From NCBI RefSeq assembly GCF_000730165.1, contig NZ_CP022113.1:558001-622000 (forward strand): a stretch of DNA of 64,000 bases. Direction: 5' to 3'. The notes under the pieces are model-generated. The model was not told the origin of the DNA and did no database searches. It saw only the letters and a list, made by a program, of their open reading frames with translations. Positions 41,393 through 51,842 of this stretch are shown piece after piece. A program made the position numbers and the translations under genes. The stretch's first letter is position 1. Each line of letters starts with the position of its first letter. Origin of the DNA: Nitrospirillum viridazoti CBAmc. Lineage in GTDB: Bacteria; Pseudomonadota; Alphaproteobacteria; Azospirillales; Azospirillaceae.

Positions 41393-44300
41393 TTACCAGC
41401 TGAGGCGGAAGCCGGCGGTGAAGACGTGGTCGGTCTCATGCCGGCGCAGCGTGCCGTCATAATTGGCGTAGAGGTTCAGGTTGTTGCCTTCCTGCAGGGT
41501 CAGCCCGCCGCCGAGCGCAAGCGCGTTGGCGCCGGTGTCGGGGCCGGTCACGGCGAAGGTGGTGCCCGCCAGCGCGGCCTGGCTGGTCAGCGCCCGGTCG
41601 CGGAAGTCATGCAGCCAAGCCGCACGCAGGGCCGGGGTGATCACCGTGCCGCCGTCCGTCTTCCAGCTGGCCGAGGCCCGGCCGCCCACGCTGCTCTGCA
41701 GGGCCGTGGCGTCCAGGTCCTGCAGCACCAGGTTCAAGGCGCCGGCGCCCGTCTCGGTGAAGCCGTCGCGGCCTACCCGCAGCCACTGGATGCCGGCCTG
41801 CGGCTCCAAGGTCAGGTTGGACACGCGCACCCGGTAGCCGGCCGTGACCCCCGCCGACAGTTCGTCACCGGTGGTATGGCCGAAGGCCGTGCGGCTGAGC
41901 CCGCCAAAGCCCATGGTCCGCGCCGTGTCGTACTGGTCGTAGGTGTAGCCGGCGTTGCCGGTGACGAACAGGCCATCCCCCAGATCAACGTTGCCGTAGG
42001 CCGACAGGCCATAGCTGCTGGTCTCGTTGGACCCGCCGGAGGTGCTTTGCAGCAGCACGCCGGCCAGACCCAGGGTCACGCCCGGCGCCACCGTGCGGTC
42101 GCCGCCGAACAGGCCGCCGCCGGTGTTGCTATGCCCGCCCGTGGCGTTGCCGTCGCTGTCCACCCGGGTAAACGCCCCCAGGCCCTGGGCCCAGAAGTGC
42201 CAGCCCTCCTCCGGTGCCGAGCCGGCGGCCACACCGCGCTCATCCTCCACCGGCAGAGTGTCACCGCCACTGGCGACGCTGGTGTAGAGCGTACGGCCGA
42301 CCAGCTGCGCCTGCATCGTGCCCTGCATGCCGCCCGCCACGCCATCGCGCACCGCGGCCAGGCGCTGGCCCAGCACCTGGGTGGCGGCCAGGCCTCGGTT
42401 CAGGCTGTAGGCTACGATGTTCGCCTGGCTGCTGCCGCCGATCTGGGCCAGGGCATCCAACGACGCCCCCACCGTGGGCAGGCCGTACAGGGCCTTCAGC
42501 ACGGCGGTGAGGTCGGCGTTGCCGGTGCTGCTCAGGCCCGCCACCACGCGGCCCATGGTCTGCTGGTTGGCGCTGGCCCCCAGGCTGGCCAAGTTGCCGT
42601 AGGTGGGGGTGACGTACAGGTCGACGGCGTTGCTGCCGTACAGCGCCGTGAACTGCGTGCCGGCCAGCAGCCCGCTGCTGGGTTGAGTGATGCCGGCGAA
42701 GGTGCCCGACACGCCAGCCGCCGCTTGGACGATGGTGAAATCGGTGCCCAGGTTGGGAGTGTAGGTGTTGCTGGCGCTGCCGGTCATGCCGCGCAGGTTG
42801 GGCTGCAGCACGGCGCCGGAGCCGATGACGTAGCTGCCGCCCGTAACCAGGACGCGGGAGTAGTTGCCAGCGCCCTTGCCGGTGCCCGTGCCGTCGATGT
42901 CGATGGACAGCACCGACTTGGCCGCTTGCGTCAGCCCGTTAGTGAAGGTCAGGGTACCGGGCGAGTTGCCGGGCGCCAGGATGCCGGACACCGAGGCCTG
43001 GCCCGTCACCACACCGGACCCGCGCAGGGCGCCGCCGGATCCGATGGCGACATTGCCGCTGATAGTGCCGTTCATAGACACCTTGCCCGCGTCCACCGTC
43101 ACCGACTGGCTGATGGTGCCACCCGCGTCCACCGTCATCACGGGCGTGGCGCTGGCGATCTGCGAAGCCGAGACCGTGGTGCCCGTCACCTGCACCGGCG
43201 CGTTGACGTTGCCGGAGATCGACAGGCTACCGCCCGTCACCTGCACTGGTTGGCTACTGACGATGGTGCCGCCGCTGGCCAACGACACAGTACCGCCGCT
43301 GACCCCCACCGGCGCCGTGATGGTGCCCGCAACGTTCACGCTGCCGGCGCTGGCCGTTACGGACTGCGTGACTATACCGCCGCTGCTGATCGATACGCTG
43401 GCGCCCGAACCCGACACCGTCACGGGCGCCAGGATCGTACCCGCAACGTTCACGCTGCCGGCGCTGGCCATCACGGACTGCGTGACTACACCGCCGCTGC
43501 TGATCGATACGCTGGCGCCCGAACCCGACACCGTCACAGGCGCCAGGATCGTACCCGCGACGTTCACGCTGCCGGCGCTGGCCGTCACGGACTGCGTGAC
43601 TACACCGCCGCTGCTGATCGATACGCTGGCGCCCGAACCCGACACCGTCACAGGCGCCAGGATCGTACCCGCGACGTTCACGCTGCCGGCGCTGGCCGTC
43701 ACGGACTGCGTGACTACACCGCCGCTGCTGATCGATACGCTGGCGCCCGAACCCGACACCGTCACAGGCGCCAGGATCGTACCCGCGACGTTCACGCTGC
43801 CGGCACTGGCCGTCACGGACTGCGTGACTACACCGCTGCTGCTGATCGATACGCTGGCCGTGCTGTCGCTGACCTGCACGGGCGCCGCGATCACACCGGA
43901 AACGTCAACCGAGCCGCCGCTGATCTGCACCGGCTTGTCACTGGCGACCACGCCGCCGCTGGCGATTGACAGACTGCCCGATGACACCTGGATAGGGGTG
44001 GAGGTGTTGATCACGCCGCCGTTGCCCACAGCCACGTCACCACCGCTGACCGACACCGGCGCCGTCACCGTGCCGCCAACAGCTACCGAACCGCCGCTGA
44101 CGTTCACCGTCTGCGTGCCGGCAATGGTGGCGCCAGTGCCCAGGCTGATCGTGCCGCCCGCCACCTGCCCCACCGACGCGCTGCCGCCGTTGATGTTGAC
44201 CGAACCGCCAGCGATGGTGTTCAGCGTCGACTGGCCACCGCTGATATTCACCGTGCCGCTGCTGATGGTGTTCAGCGTTGGATTGCCGTCGGTCACATTG

Positions 44301-47300
44301 ACCGTGCCGCCCGCCACCTGGTCCACGGTGGTCGATCCACCGCCGATGGTCGTGCTGCTGCCAGCCCCGATGGTGCCGTCCAGGACGGTGACCACCAGTT
44401 CGGTATGGCCGCCCACAATCGTGGTGATGGACGTCAGGCTATGGCCCGGCGCCACAAGATTATAGCCGCCGTACGACGACGCGGCGTCACCGGCGGACAG
44501 GATGGTGTAGGTCTGCCCATTCATCAGGCTGAAACCGGAAGCGGTGTTCAGGATGATGGCGCCGCCGCCGACCGACGCTGTGCCGCTGACGTTCAGGCCG
44601 CCGTAGGTGCTGGCCGACGACACCCCCACCAGCAGCGCGCCGGAGCTGGACTGCACGTAGTTGCCCGTCACGTTGACGATCGTGTCCAGCCGCAACGTGG
44701 CGCTGCCGGTATTGGTCAGTGTGTGGGTCCCCACATTCACGTCGACGCCCAGCGCGATGTTGCCGCTGGACAGCACCACGTTGCTGGCGGTGTTGGTGAG
44801 CGTGCCGGCCGTGCCGTTCACGCCAATGAACTTGCCGAACGTATCCCCGGTGCCGCCAACAATGACCAAGTCGCGGGACGAGCTGTTGACGACGTTGCCC
44901 GCGATCACCCCGCTGTTGACCAGGGTCCCCAGCACGCCGGTGTTCCGGATGGCCGCCACGCCGCCGGCGATGGTGCCACTGTTGGACAAGGCGCCGATTG
45001 TGCCGAGATTGGCCACGCCGCTACGCCCACCCATGATCACGCCCTCATTACTGAGGGTGCCGATGCGGGCGGCCGACGCAGCATTGGCGATACCAGTGCC
45101 GGCTACCCCCTGGATGGTGCCGCTATTGGCCAACATATCTATGGTGCTGGCGAGGGGCGCCAAGGTCGTAACGACGGTGGAGACGATGTCACCATGCCCG
45201 GAGAACCCACCGACCGTAAGGAAACGCGAGATTTCCACCACGGTTTCCTGGCCGTTGACGATGCCGGACTGACCGCCGCTGAGCAGGCCGGAATTCGTCA
45301 ACGTCCCGACGCTGCCCGCCAGGGGAATGCTGTCGGTCCGGAGCGCAGATTCCAAATCGTAGTAGACTTGGCGCACGGAGCCGAAGTTCTGCAGGCCGCT
45401 GCCGACGGCAGCGATGGTGCCGCTGTTGGTCATGCTGCCGATGGTGCCGACGACACCCACACCGGCCAGGCCCGCGTTGACCACGCCGCTGTTGTTTATC
45501 GACCCGACAGTGGCTCCGTAGATGGTGCTAATACCCTGAAAACTGCTAGCGAAACCTTTCAATAGAACGCCGGTGCCCGCAGCACCGGCGGCAATGGTGC
45601 CGGCATTGCTCAGACTGTCCAGCGTCACGGTACTCATGGTGCCGCCCACCTGGACACCCGCTTGGATACCAGCGACCACGCCCCCAGCGGCATTCACCAG
45701 GAGACCAGTGCGCGCGGCCAGTAGGTCCACGCCCACGGCGACCGATCCCACGGTGTCCTGGATCAAGCCGCTGTTCAGTAGCGTGCCGATGCTGCCACCC
45801 ACCGCGATGGCGGCAATGGGGCCGTTCCCCAAGATGGTACCGCTCGCCTGGTTGGCGAGGGTGCCGATGCTGCCGTTAACAGCAAGGCTGGCGTAGGGAT
45901 TGACGCTTTGGCCGGTGAGGATGCCCACCGCCCCGCTGATGACTCCGCTGTTGCTAATGGTGCCCACGTTGGCCGAATTGACGATCAGGCCACCGCTGGA
46001 ACTGTAGCCCGGCGATATGGTGTTCATACCCACGCCCAGGATCGTGCCAGCGTTTGTGATGGCGCCGATGGTGGTGGGGGGGACCTGGGCGAAAGCCGTG
46101 CCGCTCAAGGCCATGCCCTGCACCTGGCCCTGGATCAGTCCGGAATTGGCTATCGAGGACACGCGCGCCGCATTTCCAACGCTGACACCGGCGCCGGCAT
46201 AGGGCGTCGCGGAACCGATGGTGCCCCCCGCGAGATTGGCGAGAGTACCCATCGTCGCGATGGTTCCAGCCGAATAGGCGTAGCCGTGCACGCTGACATT
46301 GGTGATCGTGCCAGCGTTCACCAGCGTGCCCACGGTCGCTGCATTGACGTCGATGCCCAGATAGCCTGCGGCGATGGTGCCACCGGCATTATTGCCGATG
46401 CTCCCCACGACAGCGCCGTTGGCGACGGAAAGCGCGGTGCCGCCATAGACGATGGTTCCGCCAAAGGGCATTGAGCCGGCCAGGATGCGGCCATCGTTGA
46501 CGATCGCCGCGACGGTCTCGCTGCCGCCGATGGCTATACCTCCGCTTTCGCTGACGATGGTTCCACGCGCGTGGTTGGCGATGGTGCCGGCATGGCCAAC
46601 CACCGTGCCGTAAGAAGCCAGTTGTACGGCGATACCGCTGCTGATGGAGGGATCGCCCCCGATCAGGCCGTCATTAGCCAGCGCACCGATGCTGCCACCC
46701 TGGAACTGCAGCGCATTCATGGCAGTGATGGTGCCGCCTGCCAGGTTCAGCAGGCTGTCGATCCGCGACTGCGTCGTCCCCGTCAGGTTGGACAAAGACC
46801 CGCTCAACGCGACGTAATAGCCTTTGATCAGTCCACTGTTGGATAGGGTGCCGATGGTACCGCCCAGCAGCTGGATCGCACCGTTGTTATGCTGAATCGT
46901 GCCGGTGCTGGTGTTGATCAGGCTGCCGATGCTGGCCACCGCCTGGCCGGCTTGCCCAGCGGAGGTGAGGCGGATACCGCCGCCGGAGAAGACGGTGCCG
47001 CCGCTTATCAGGCCGCTGTTGACCAAGGTGCCGACGACACCATCGGTCAGGTCCACCGCGGTGCCGCCGGTAATGGTACCGCTGACACCGTTCGTCAGGG
47101 TGCCGATCTGCCCCACGACCGGATGGCCAAGGTAGAAGCTCGTCCCAAAGACGTTGATGCCCCCGTTGATTGATCCGCTATTGGACAGCATCCCGATGGT
47201 GCCGCCAATCACCTCGATACCGGCGATGGAACCTGAAATGGTGCCCGTGGCGCTGTTCGACAGCTGCGCGACATGGGCCAGGGACAGCACGCCGCCATCC

Positions 47301-50300
47301 GTCCTGACGCCCGTGCTGATGCCCGTTCCAGCTGCGGTGATCAACCCATCGTTGGTGATGCTGCCCACCGTCACGGCACCATAAATGGCGAGTGCGACGC
47401 CCAGCGAGCTGATGCTGCCGCTGCTGAGTGTGCCACCTTGCTGGTTGCTGATACGGTCCACCCGGGACGACAGCACACTGGTGGTGCTTATGGTGCCGTT
47501 GTAGCTCGTCAAGCCAGCGCTGCTGATGCTGATCGCCCCGCCGTATCCACCCTGGATCAGGCCGGCGTTCACCACCGACCCCACGGTGGCGCCGGACAGG
47601 GCCATGCCGATCCAGCTGCTGGAGATGGTGCCGGTCGCGCCGTTCTGCAGGCCGCCCAGGGTGGCCGCCACGGCGACGGTGGGCTGCGAGTAGCTGAGCA
47701 AGGCGCCGCTGACGGAAATGCCGTAACCGGAGCCACCACCGATCAGGCCGTTGTTGGACAGCGTCCCGACACTGACGCCCGACATCAACAGACCGCCGTT
47801 GTTGCCGGAAATGACGGCACCCGCCTCGTTCAGCACCGCTCCGATGGGCGCCGCAGCCGTGGCCTGGGAATTGTAGCCGGCGCTGACGTTTATGCCCTGG
47901 CTGACCGTGCCGGTGCCCGCGATCACGCCTGCGTTATCCACTGTGCCGATGGATACGGGCAGGTTCATCTGCAGGCCAGCGGTACTGCCTTTAATGGTGG
48001 CGCCAGCCAGGTTGCTGATGGCGGAAACCGTGACCGCCAGGATCGTCGGCGTTATGAAGCCTGATCCGCCGACCACCAAGCCGACGCCCGATGTGCCGGC
48101 GATAAGCCCGCCGTTGACGATGGAGCCTGCGTTGACCGACGATAGCGCCAAACCCGCATAGTCACCCCGGATGGTGGCCCCCGCCGCGTTACCAATGCCG
48201 CCGAGCGACACCGTCTGCGTGGACAAGCCGGAAATGGAAACACCGGTACCCGTGCCGCCATCGATCAGGCTGTTGTTGAGGACCGTGCCGACGTTGACTC
48301 CGGCGACAAGGACGCCGCCATTGGTGCCGGAAATGAGCCCCGTCGTCTCGTTCCTCAACGTGCCCAGCGAGCCAACCCCGCCCGAGCCGTAGACGTTGGC
48401 GATATTCACACCCTGCCCATACGTGCCGGTGCCGGAGATGACGCCGGCGTTGTCCAGTGTGCCGATGGTCACGGGCAGGTTCAGTTGGATGCCGGCTGCG
48501 GTGCCGGTGATGGTGGCCCCCACTTGGTTGCCAATGCTGGTGACCATTGCCGGCAGGACCGCCGCAATGGAGGAAATGCTGCCGTTGTAGTCATACAGCG
48601 TGGTGCCGCTCAAGCTGAGGCCCGCGCCGGCAGTGGCGGAGATCCATCCGCCGTTGATGATGGAGCCGACGGTGGCGCCCATCAGCGACACGCCTGCGGA
48701 TCCGCCCAGGATTTGGGCACCACCGGCATTCCATAGGACATCCGTGACCCCCGGCAACGGACTTCCCGACTGCCCGAAGGTGCCGGTGTTCACCATGGAA
48801 GAGGAGAGCACGATGCCGCCCCCCGTTCCGCCGCCGATGGTCCCGCTATTGGACAGGGTACCCAGGTGAACGCCGGAAACCGAGACGCCGCCATAGCCTC
48901 CCGCAATCGTCCCGGTCGCGCTGTTTACCATGCCACCGACAGTCACGCCCCGGGCGTCGGCACTGAAGCTGACGGCGCTGGCGAAGGTGCTGCTGGCGCT
49001 GATCAGGCCGTCGTTGACCAAGGTGCCCAAATTGGCGTCGTAGAGGTCCACGCCGCCGAGCGTGCCGCCGGCATGATTGAGCACGGCATCCGCCGACGCC
49101 GCGAGGGGGAAGGTCTGATAGGCGGTTCCATCGTAGAACCCGGTCGAACCGGAGCTGACGGCGATGCCACCATTGATCACGCCGCTGTTGGAAATCGTCC
49201 CGACGATGACGCCGGTCAGAAGGACGCCCAGGTTAGGGGTGGAAATGGTGCCGGAGGCGCTGTTGATAAGGTTGCCGAGATGCGCGGAAACCGTGGAAAC
49301 GGCCCCGAAGGCGGGTGCCATGGCCACGCCGAACATGGTGCCGCTGATCACCCCATCATTGAGAATGGCCCCCAGCGTCACATCGCCGGTGGCTCCGATG
49401 CCGATGGAACCGCCGGCGATCGTTGCTCCGGCCAGGTTTTGAATGGTGGGGATCACACCGCTCAGCGTGCCGGAAACCGTGGAGATGCTGCCATTGAACG
49501 TGGAGAACGAGACGCCACTGACACTGACGCCCACACCGGAGCCGCCGACAATTTGGCCGGCATTTTCAATCGATCCGATGGTGCCGCCCACCAGGACAAT
49601 GCCGTTGGTATCGCCAAGGATGGTACCCGTCGCACCATTATACAGACCATTAATGACCGCCGGAACCGTAGCACCCACCTCGTAGTTTGAGCCGACCTGT
49701 CCGTACATCTGGCCGCCATTGATGGAAATGGCACTGCTGAAAAATGTATTGCCGCCACCCCGGATTAGGCCATTGTTGACCAGCGTGCCGATAGTCCCGA
49801 CGGCCAGCGAAAGACCTGCCTGCCCACCGGCAATCTGGCCGGTGGTCTCATTGACTAGGCTGTCAACGACGCCGCCTGTCATCTGGCCGGCCAAATACAT
49901 GCCGTCGATGTTGATACCCTGGCTGAACGCCGAGGTGGCGCTGATCCGCCCCGCGTTGTCCAAGCTGCTGACGGACACGCCATTCAGGCCAACGCCGATG
50001 GAGCCGCCGCTGATCGTACCCCCTGCATGGTTGGCAATGGTGTCAATGCGGGCGAGCGCTAGCGCCCCAGGCACCGTGATGGTGCCATTGTAGGAGAAGT
50101 TCTGGTAGCTGCTGGCAACGAGCCCGGTGCCGGCCGTGCCGGAAATGACGCCGGCGTTGTCGACGCTGAGTATGGTGCCGCCAGACACATTGATACCCGA
50201 AGCGCCCAAAATGGTGCCACCGGCCGCATTGATCAACGTGCTGATGGTGGGCGCCAATACCATGCCGGAATAAAGCGTATCCCCGACGGCGATGCCGTTT

Positions 50301-51400
50301 CCAAATGTGCTACTGCTGGTGATCAAGCCCGCGTTGGCCAAGGTTTCGATGGCGACGGCGCCCGTGATCTGAATACCAACTGACGTGCCCGCGATCGTTC
50401 CGCCGATAAGGTTGGTGAGGACGCCGATGTCGGCGGCAACCATACCGCTGGGCACACTCGCGGTACCGTTATAGGAGGTGAACTCGGCGCTGCCGATGCT
50501 GAGGCCGGCGCCCTGGGCCCCTGTGATCGAACCGGCATTTTCAAGAGTACCGACCGTGCCACCAGACAAATTGACGCCAGCAGACCAGCCGGCGATCGTG
50601 CCCGTCGCCTGGTTGATCAACGTGCCGATGGTGGGGAGCGATATCACCGAGGCCGAAACACTGCCGGCCTGGTAAGACACGACGGAAGCGGCGAGATTGA
50701 TGCCTTCACCGCTGAAGGTTCCGGTGTTGGTGATCACGCCGGCGTTGGACAGGGTGGAAATGCTCCCGGCGGCCATGCCGATACCGGCGACGGCGCCGGC
50801 GACCGTCCCTGTCGCCTGATTGATCAGCGTGCCGATGGTGGGGGACGATATCACCGAGGCCGACACACTGCCGGCCTGGTAGGACACGACGGAGGCTGCG
50901 AGGTTGATGCCCGCGCCGCTGAAAGTCCCTGTGTTGGTGATCAGGCCAGCGTTGGACAGGGTGGAAATGCTCCCGGCGGCCATGCCGATACCAGCAACGA
51001 CGCCAACGATCGTGCCGGTGGCGGCGTTGGTGAAGCTCGCCACCTGCCCGGCCGTGATCGTGCCCGAATTCACCAGGGTGTCGAAAACCACCCCCTGGCC
51101 GCTGAAGCCGAAAAGGGTGGTCCTACCGCTGATGACGCCAGCGTTGACGATGCTCGTTATCGCGGCGGACGTGCCGATGACGACACCGGCCGGGCCGCCG
51201 CTCAGCGTGCCCGTGTCGGTCACGACCAAGTTGTCCGACAGCGCCGTCAGCGGGCTGGATGAGGTGGAGATGGTAACATCCGCGCGCGCACTGCCCGCCA
51301 TCAGGGCGGTGGCGACGGCGAGAGCGGAGGTGCCGGCCAATAGCGCACGAGACCGAACGCTCAGACGCACCACACCAGCCGCGGTATTCGACCCCATCAT
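41393..51400 (-). CDS. Giant classical autotransporter adhesin (about 3,335 residues)
   Basis: A 10-kb gene for a type Va secreted surface protein. The ATG ending at 51400 has AAGAGG seven bases upstream and begins a signal peptide with LLAGTSALAVATALMAGSARA, cleaved before DVTIS. The passenger (about residues 40-2950) is built of 60-70-residue beta-helix units of the type GTIxGxxAGIxLxGxxIGTLxNAGxI. Near the C-terminal end of the passenger come Gly/Ser/Val-rich segments (TVNVSGGxxTLNTI) and five tandem 38-residue units. The final 270 residues or so form the autotransporter beta barrel (WHFWAQGLGAFTRVDSDG ... HVFTAGFRLSW), ending in an aromatic residue as expected. No frameshift is seen. It is followed by a hairpin terminator and preceded by an AT-rich promoter region. 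Its ligand is unknown; adhesion or aggregation is inferred from architecture. Confidence 0.95.
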   Translation of the reverse strand: MMGSNTAAGVVRLSVRSRALLAGTSALAVATALMAGSARADVTISTSSSPLTALSDNLVVTDTGTLSGGPAGVVIGTSAAITSIVNAGVISGRTTLFGFSGQGVVFDTLVNSGTITAGQVASFTNAATGTIVGVVAGIGMAAGSISTLSNAGLITNTGTFSGAGINLAASVVSYQAGSVSASVISSPTIGTLINQATGTVAGAVAGIGMAAGSISTLSNAGVITNTGTFSGEGINLAASVVSYQAGSVSASVISLPTIGTLINQATGTIAGWSAGVNLSGGTVGTLENAGSITGAQGAGLSIGSAEFTSYNGTASVPSGMVAADIGVLTNLIGGTIAGTSVGIQITGAVAIETLANAGLITSSSTFGNGIAVGDTLYSGMVLAPTISTLINAAGGTILGASGINVSGGTILSVDNAGVISGTAGTGLVASSYQNFSYNGTITVPGALALARIDTIANHAGGTISGGSIGVGLNGVSVSSLDNAGRISATSAFSQGINIDGMYLAGQMTGGVVDSLVNETTGQIAGGQAGLSLAVGTIGTLVNNGLIRGGGNTFFSSAISINGGQMYGQVGSNYEVGATVPAVINGLYNGATGTILGDTNGIVLVGGTIGSIENAGQIVGGSGVGVSVSGVSFSTFNGSISTVSGTLSGVIPTIQNLAGATIAGGSIGIGATGDVTLGAILNDGVISGTMFGVAMAPAFGAVSTVSAHLGNLINSASGTISTPNLGVLLTGVIVGTISNSGVINGGIAVSSGSTGFYDGTAYQTFPLAASADAVLNHAGGTLGGVDLYDANLGTLVNDGLISASSTFASAVSFSADARGVTVGGMVNSATGTIAGGYGGVSVSGVHLGTLSNSGTIGGGTGGGIVLSSSMVNTGTFGQSGSPLPGVTDVLWNAGGAQILGGSAGVSLMGATVGSIINGGWISATAGAGLSLSGTTLYDYNGSISSIAAVLPAMVTSIGNQVGATITGTAAGIQLNLPVTIGTLDNAGVISGTGTYGQGVNIANVYGSGGVGSLGTLRNETTGLISGTNGGVLVAGVNVGTVLNNSLIDGGTGTGVSISGLSTQTVSLGGIGNAAGATIRGDYAGLALSSVNAGSIVNGGLIAGTSGVGLVVGGSGFITPTILAVTVSAISNLAGATIKGSTAGLQMNLPVSIGTVDNAGVIAGTGTVSQGINVSAGYNSQATAAAPIGAVLNEAGAVISGNNGGLLMSGVSVGTLSNNGLIGGGSGYGISVSGALLSYSQPTVAVAATLGGLQNGATGTISSSWIGMALSGATVGSVVNAGLIQGGYGGAISISSAGLTSYNGTISTTSVLSSRVDRISNQQGGTLSSGSISSLGVALAIYGAVTVGSITNDGLITAAGTGISTGVRTDGGVLSLAHVAQLSNSATGTISGSIAGIEVIGGTIGMLSNSGSINGGINVFGTSFYLGHPVVGQIGTLTNGVSGTITGGTAVDLTDGVVGTLVNSGLISGGTVFSGGGIRLTSAGQAGQAVASIGSLINTSTGTIQHNNGAIQLLGGTIGTLSNSGLIKGYYVALSGSLSNLTGTTQSRIDSLLNLAGGTITAMNALQFQGGSIGALANDGLIGGDPSISSGIAVQLASYGTVVGHAGTIANHARGTIVSESGGIAIGGSETVAAIVNDGRILAGSMPFGGTIVYGGTALSVANGAVVGSIGNNAGGTIAAGYLGIDVNAATVGTLVNAGTITNVSVHGYAYSAGTIATMGTLANLAGGTIGSATPYAGAGVSVGNAARVSSIANSGLIQGQVQGMALSGTAFAQVPPTTIGAITNAGTILGVGMNTISPGYSSSGGLIVNSANVGTISNSGVISGAVGILTGQSVNPYASLAVNGSIGTLANQASGTILGNGPIAAIAVGGSIGTLLNSGLIQDTVGSVAVGVDLLAARTGLLVNAAGGVVAGIQAGVQVGGTMSTVTLDSLSNAGTIAAGAAGTGVLLKGFASSFQGISTIYGATVGSINNSGVVNAGLAGVGVVGTIGSMTNSGTIAAVGSGLQNFGSVRQVYYDLESALRTDSIPLAGSVGTLTNSGLLSGGQSGIVNGQETVVEISRFLTVGGFSGHGDIVSTVVTTLAPLASTIDMLANSGTIQGVAGTGIANAASAARIGTLSNEGVIMGGRSGVANLGTIGALSNSGTIAGGVAAIRNTGVLGTLVNSGVIAGNVVNSSSRDLVIVGGTGDTFGKFIGVNGTAGTLTNTASNVVLSSGNIALGVDVNVGTHTLTNTGSATLRLDTIVNVTGNYVQSSSGALLVGVSSASTYGGLNVSGTASVGGGAIILNTASGFSLMNGQTYTILSAGDAASSYGGYNLVAPGHSLTSITTIVGGHTELVVTVLDGTIGAGSSTTIGGGSTTVDQVAGGTVNVTDGNPTLNTISSGTVNISGGQSTLNTIAGGSVNINGGSASVGQVAGGTISLGTGATIAGTQTVNVSGGSVAVGGTVTAPVSVSGGDVAVGNGGVINTSTPIQVSSGSLSIASGGVVASDKPVQISGGSVDVSGVIAAPVQVSDSTASVSISSSGVVTQSVTASAGSVNVAGTILAPVTVSGSGASVSISSGGVVTQSVTASAGSVNVAGTILAPVTVSGSGASVSISSGGVVTQSVTASAGSVNVAGTILAPVTVSGSGASVSISSGGVVTQSVMASAGSVNVAGTILAPVTVSGSGASVSISSGGIVTQSVTASAGSVNVAGTITAPVGVSGGTVSLASGGTIVSSQPVQVTGGSLSISGNVNAPVQVTGTTVSASQIASATPVMTVDAGGTISQSVTVDAGKVSMNGTISGNVAIGSGGALRGSGVVTGQASVSGILAPGNSPGTLTFTNGLTQAAKSVLSIDIDGTGTGKGAGNYSRVLVTGGSYVIGSGAVLQPNLRGMTGSASNTYTPNLGTDFTIVQAAAGVSGTFAGITQPSSGLLAGTQFTALYGSNAVDLYVTPTYGNLASLGASANQQTMGRVVAGLSSTGNADLTAVLKALYGLPTVGASLDALAQIGGSSQANIVAYSLNRGLAATQVLGQRLAAVRDGVAGGMQGTMQAQLVGRTLYTSVASGGDTLPVEDERGVAAGSAPEEGWHFWAQGLGAFTRVDSDGNATGGHSNTGGGLFGGDRTVAPGVTLGLAGVLLQSTSGGSNETSSYGLSAYGNVDLGDGLFVTGNAGYTYDQYDTARTMGFGGLSRTAFGHTTGDELSAGVTAGYRVRVSNLTLEPQAGIQWLRVGRDGFTETGAGALNLVLQDLDATALQSSVGGRASASWKTDGGTVITPALRAAWLHDFRDRALTSQAALAGTTFAVTGPDTGANALALGGGLTLQEGNNLNLYANYDGTLRRHETDHVFTAGFRLSW
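43318..43887 (-). repeat. Five tandem 114-bp repeats in the autotransporter gene
   Basis: The marker ACGTTCACG recurs at 43332, 43446, 43560, 43674 and 43788, exactly 114 bases apart, and CTGATCGATACGCTGG keeps the same spacing. Each unit codes for 38 residues containing SSGGVVTQSVTASAGSVNVAG and APVTVSGSGASVSI. The inner copies are nearly identical at DNA level; the outer two have drifted. Confidence 0.93.
50640..51050 (-). repeat. Near-identical 207-bp duplication near the N-terminus of the passenger
   Basis: Two adjacent copies at an offset of 207 bases code for GINLAASVVSYQAGSVSASVIS...TIGTLINQATGT...STLSNAG. They differ at only a few bases, so the duplication is recent compared with the other passenger units. 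Confidence 0.8.
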
Positions 51401-51842
51401 CAACAATCCTCTTATCCAGCAAATGGTTAAGCCGCCATATTTGCAACGAACTCAATATTCCGCAGAAAAAATCCCCATCGCGACCTGACAAACGCCAGAT
51501 CGCGTCATATTTGTCCAAAAATTATATGGAAATCAGAGCTTCTCATTAACGTAACATTAACATGCTTTGCCGGTATTGATATTTGCCATTTAACAGTTCG
51601 ATTTTTTAGCTTTTCTTTCAAAAACTACTTGAAAATGATTGCCGGGGCGAATCGTCTTTCTGCGAAATTTGCAAATTTAGTCACGATCCTATAAATGATA
51701 GCAGGAAAGCTATCAAGCTCTGACTGCAAAAATCAGCCCGCCACCCGCCCTACTTAAGTATTCGCCGGTCTGCCATGGGAGACCTCGCGCTCTCGGTCGA
51801 CACACCCCGACCACGCCGCCAAAACCAACACCACGCGGGCGG
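51401..51842. other. AT-rich intergenic region upstream of the autotransporter
   Basis: No gene was found. The region is strikingly AT-rich from about 51490 to 51720, with runs of T and several TATA-like steps, in contrast to flanking GC-rich genes. It holds a probable autotransporter promoter and direct repeats (listed separately). The right part (51720-51842) is the 3' side of the LysR gene and shows nothing recognisable. Confidence 0.6.
51521..51561 (-). promoter_or_regulatory. Autotransporter promoter with phased CATTAAC repeats
   Basis: On the minus strand a perfect TATAAT (51521-51526) has no good -35. At the -35 position lie two direct copies of GTTAATG (forward CATTAAC at 51544-51550 and 51555-51561), spaced 11 bases, i.e. 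one helical turn. This arrangement is typical of an activator, often a response regulator, substituting for a weak -35. The start codon is about 120 bases downstream. Confidence 0.5.

Noticed and set aside
43318-43887. CRISPR array appearance of the 114-bp repeats
   Set aside because: Units are contiguous with no unique spacers, lie in frame within a coding sequence, and no cas genes are present.
41426-44465. Plus-strand frames of 847 and 533 codons opposite the autotransporter
   Set aside because: They mirror the repeat array of the real minus-strand gene, have low-complexity sequence and no start signals.
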